6,210 nt of DNA, taken from NCBI GenBank assembly GCA_902795715.1, contig CADBME010000435.1:1-6210 (forward strand). Direction: 5' to 3'. Position numbers and translations under genes: made by a program. Positions 3,992 to 6,210 of this stretch are shown in pieces. Position 1 is the stretch's first letter, and every line of letters starts with the position of its first letter. Origin of the DNA: an uncultured Lachnospiraceae bacterium (GTDB lineage: Bacteria; Bacillota_A; Clostridia; Lachnospirales; Lachnospiraceae). The notes beneath the pieces are model-generated. The model had not been told where the DNA came from, did no database searches, and saw only the letters and a list, made by a program, of their open reading frames with translations.

Positions 3992-6109
3992 ATGAAATAC
4001 CATATTAAGCATCAGGCAGTAAATCAGCTGCATATAAGGCTGCCTTACCGCCGCCTGACAGAACAGGAAGCGGATGTTCTTTATTATGGTCTGGTGGAGT
4101 CGGGGGATGTGATTTCGGCCAATGTTTTTCGACGTACGGCAGCAGCCGTTATCCGATGCCGGAAGGGTTCGGTGCCTCGGATTCTCCGCACTCTTGATCT
4201 CATGGACATTCACAGCAAAGAGGCTATAGAAGCCTTGCCTGGGGTTTCTACCAGGGCAACTAATGAAGAATTCAAAGAAAAGGTGATTGCCAAGAGCCTG
4301 ATTCAGTTAGGGAAAAGAATACTGCTGCCTCTACCCGTTCGGGCCCTGTGGAGCATGCGCAATGGCGCGCCCTATATCCGTGGAGGATTAAAAGATCTTT
4401 TCTGCCGTAATTTCAGTGCCGAGATCGTCCATGCCACGGCCATCATCGCTTCTTTTGCTACCGGAGACTTCAATACGGCCAGTTCCATTATCTTCCTGAC
4501 AGACATTGGAGAGATGCTGGAAGAGTGGACTTACAAGAAGTCTGTGGATGATCTTGCCCAGTCTCTGTCACTGAATGTGACTAAAGTCTGGAAAGAGACA
4601 GAGGAAGGAAGCTTTGTGAAGTGCAGCATACAGGAAGTCGGCAATGGAGATATTATCCGGGTTGGTATGGGAAGCATGATCCCCCTTGACGGAGTGGTTG
4701 TTTCGGGAGAGGCTATGGTGAACCAGGCTGCCCTCACCGGGGAATCTGTACTGGCTGAGAAGCATGTAGAAAGCACGGTTTTTGCCGGAACAGTCCTGGA
4801 AGAAGGAGAACTTCTTATCCGGATCAGTGCAGTTTCCGGAAAGACAAGATATGACAGGATTGTCCAGCTGATTGAAGAATCAGAAAGTATGGTATCTGTC
4901 ACCCAGAGCCGGGCTGAGAGAGTAGTCAGCAAATTGATCCCCTATACCTTCGGGACATCGATCCTGACTGGTCTTCTTACCCGAAATCTGACCAAAGCTG
5001 CTTCAGTATTGATGGTAGACTTTTCCTGTGCCATCGAAGTAGCTATGCCCATTGCGGTTCTGTCCACCATGAGGGAAGCCGGCCGCCATCAGATTACCGT
5101 AAAGGGTGGTAAGTATCTGGAGATGGTTTCCGAAGCGGATACTATCATTTTTGACAAGACAGGTACCCTGACCAATGCCACACCGGTGGTAGAAGAAGTG
5201 CTTGCCCTGGACGGGAGAGATGAGGATGAGATGCTGGCTCTGGCTGCATGCCTGGAGGAGCACTTCCCCCATTCTCTGGCCAACGCAGTGGTAAGAGCTG
5301 CCAGGGATAAGGGCCTGGAACATGAGGAGATACACACAAGTCCTAACTATATCGTGGCCCACGGCATAGTATCCTCCCTAAATGGGGAGAGAGTGGTTAT
5401 CGGAAGCAACCATTTTGTCCTTGAGGATGAGGGTGCTTATATCTCTGAGGAAGACCGGGAGAGGGTTCTGGCTATGCCTACCCAGTATTCCCGCCTGTAT
5501 ATGGCCATAGGAAACCGCATGGCCGCCGTAATCGGCATATCAGACCCCATACGTCCTGAATCCACACAGATCATAGAAGACTTGCGCAAGTCAGGGATAA
5601 AACATATCGTTATGATGACCGGAGACAGTGAACGTACGGCCCATGCAATCGCCCGCCAGGCCGGCATAAGCGAATACTATTCGGAAGTCCTTCCTGAGGA
5701 CAAGGCCCGCTATGTGCAGGCAGAGAGGGATAAGGGCCGAAAGGTCATTATGATCGGTGACGGTATCAACGATTCACCGGCTCTGTCGGCGGCAGATGTG
5801 GGAATCGCCATCAAGGAAGGGGCCGATATTGCAAGAGAGATTGCAGATATCACCTTATCCGGAAAAGAGCTTGAAAAACTTGTGATCTTAAGACAGCTGA
5901 GCAAAGAGCTGATTAGCCGGATGAGCCGGACAGCATGGTTAGGAATAGGATTTAACGGAGCAATCCTTTTAGGCGGAATTGCAGGATTGATCATGCCGGG
6001 GACCGCAGCTCTCTTACATAACACATCCACGATTGCCTTGTGTCTTTCCAATATGCGTAATATTCTGCCGGAAACAGATGAGGATATAGACGATCCGTCT
6101 CAATCATAG
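3992..6109 (+). CDS. P1B-type heavy-metal-translocating ATPase with atypical FSC motif
   Basis: A 705-residue ATP-driven transition-metal exporter of the inner membrane, resembling mycobacterial CtpC in organisation (from memory). GGAG (3982-3985) precedes the ATG by 6 nt. Residues about 1-75 look like a ferredoxin-fold HMA-like domain without CxxC. PYIRGG (127-132) marks the double-Gly kink of helix MB. The actuator has TGES (249-252). The phosphorylation site is Asp388 in DKTGT, with MTGD (542-545) and GDGINDSPAL (589-598) completing the hinge. The last helices contain FNGAIL (653-658) and LLHNTST (674-680). Deviations: helix 4 reads DFSCAIEVAMP (343-353), so Phe-Ser-Cys replaces Cys-Pro-Cys, and the nucleotide-binding HP pair is His427-Ser428. 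The tail is acidic (PETDEDIDDP). All catalytic residues are present, so it should be active. The transported metal is uncertain (Zn, Mn, Fe, Co or Ni possible). It is in an operon with the small protein upstream. Confidence 0.95.
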   Translation: MKYHIKHQAVNQLHIRLPYRRLTEQEADVLYYGLVESGDVISANVFRRTAAAVIRCRKGSVPRILRTLDLMDIHSKEAIEALPGVSTRATNEEFKEKVIAKSLIQLGKRILLPLPVRALWSMRNGAPYIRGGLKDLFCRNFSAEIVHATAIIASFATGDFNTASSIIFLTDIGEMLEEWTYKKSVDDLAQSLSLNVTKVWKETEEGSFVKCSIQEVGNGDIIRVGMGSMIPLDGVVVSGEAMVNQAALTGESVLAEKHVESTVFAGTVLEEGELLIRISAVSGKTRYDRIVQLIEESESMVSVTQSRAERVVSKLIPYTFGTSILTGLLTRNLTKAASVLMVDFSCAIEVAMPIAVLSTMREAGRHQITVKGGKYLEMVSEADTIIFDKTGTLTNATPVVEEVLALDGRDEDEMLALAACLEEHFPHSLANAVVRAARDKGLEHEEIHTSPNYIVAHGIVSSLNGERVVIGSNHFVLEDEGAYISEEDRERVLAMPTQYSRLYMAIGNRMAAVIGISDPIRPESTQIIEDLRKSGIKHIVMMTGDSERTAHAIARQAGISEYYSEVLPEDKARYVQAERDKGRKVIMIGDGINDSPALSAADVGIAIKEGADIAREIADITLSGKELEKLVILRQLSKELISRMSRTAWLGIGFNGAILLGGIAGLIMPGTAALLHNTSTIALCLSNMRNILPETDEDIDDPSQS

Positions 6110-6130
6110 TAAGATCATAGATAGTAAGAT
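6106..6130 (+). repeat. 10-bp direct repeat after the ATPase gene
   Basis: ATAGTAAGAT occurs at 6106-6115 and 6121-6130, 15 bp apart, the first copy overlapping the ATPase stop codon. It may be a local duplication or part of the structured region that follows. No function is evident. Confidence 0.4.
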
Positions 6131-6200
6131 TGGGTCATCAATAGCCGGTTACAGATGTTGATGCTGTATTCGCACCGGCAAAAGCAATAAATCTTATTGC
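6123..6200 (+). other. Potential structured RNA or attenuator-like region
   Basis: Several pairings are possible. GCCGGT (6144-6149) pairs with ACCGGC (6174-6179) and continues inward as TACAG (6150-6154) with CTGTA (6164-6168), leaving a 5-nt bulge. TAAGATT (6125-6131) can pair with AATCTTA (6190-6196) to enclose that stem. GCAATAA (6184-6190) can instead pair with TTATTGC (6194-6200) as a tight hairpin. The last two exclude each other. No U-run follows within the window. This could be the 3' end of the efflux transcript or the leader of the next gene; I do not recognise a known riboswitch class. Confidence 0.35.
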
Positions 6201-6210
6201 GTGATATGGA

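Noticed and set aside
4531..6051. Several minus-strand open frames within the ATPase gene
   Set aside because: They are shadows of the ATPase frame without ribosome sites or recognisable domains.

Overview
The window looks like a chromosomal metal-homeostasis region of an anaerobic Firmicute, probably a clostridial or Lachnospiraceae-type gut bacterium. This rests on strong AGGAGG-type ribosome sites, AT-rich intergenic stretches between genes of moderate GC, and protein sequences of clostridial character. I cannot assign a genus from sequence alone.

Left half (1-3500): a cobalt-type ECF uptake transporter split into two divergent parts around a recombinase-like gene. On the minus strand, running off the left edge, is the N-terminal half of CbiM, the substrate-binding S component (start at 461). 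On the plus strand are CbiQ (EcfT transmembrane coupling protein, 1707-2597) and CbiO (ATPase, 2655-3500). Between them, facing the CbiQ side, is a 230-residue serine-resolvase-like protein (780-1472). It keeps most resolvase landmarks, but the catalytic Arg/Ser pair of the N-terminal motif appears to be replaced. It ends in a strong intrinsic terminator. The AT-rich DNA on both sides of this gene carries the same two kinds of repeated site: TGAGACTCA palindromes, which resemble a Fur-type box, and AGTATCAA repeats. They have the same order and orientation relative to cbiM and to cbiQ, including an 18-bp block that matches at 17 positions. The simplest reading is that one regulator, possibly the resolvase-like protein itself, co-controls both halves of the transporter. 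A site-specific rearrangement history is the alternative.

Right half (3501-6109): a second, independent operon. A promoter (TTGACA, 17 bp, TAATAT) is immediately followed by a CsoR/RcnR-type operator. It drives a 100-residue protein with an N-terminal hydrophobic segment and a Cys/Asp-containing tail, then a 705-residue P1B-type heavy-metal ATPase. The pair resembles in layout the mycobacterial PacL-CtpC metal-efflux platform. The ATPase is unusual: the CPC metal motif of transmembrane helix 4 is replaced by Phe-Ser-Cys. Its substrate cannot be named from the sequence.

Right edge (6110-6210): no gene seen. A 10-bp direct repeat and several mutually exclusive inverted repeats suggest a structured RNA or operator of unknown kind. 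Overall the window pairs a metal importer with a metal-efflux operon, each under its own apparent control.
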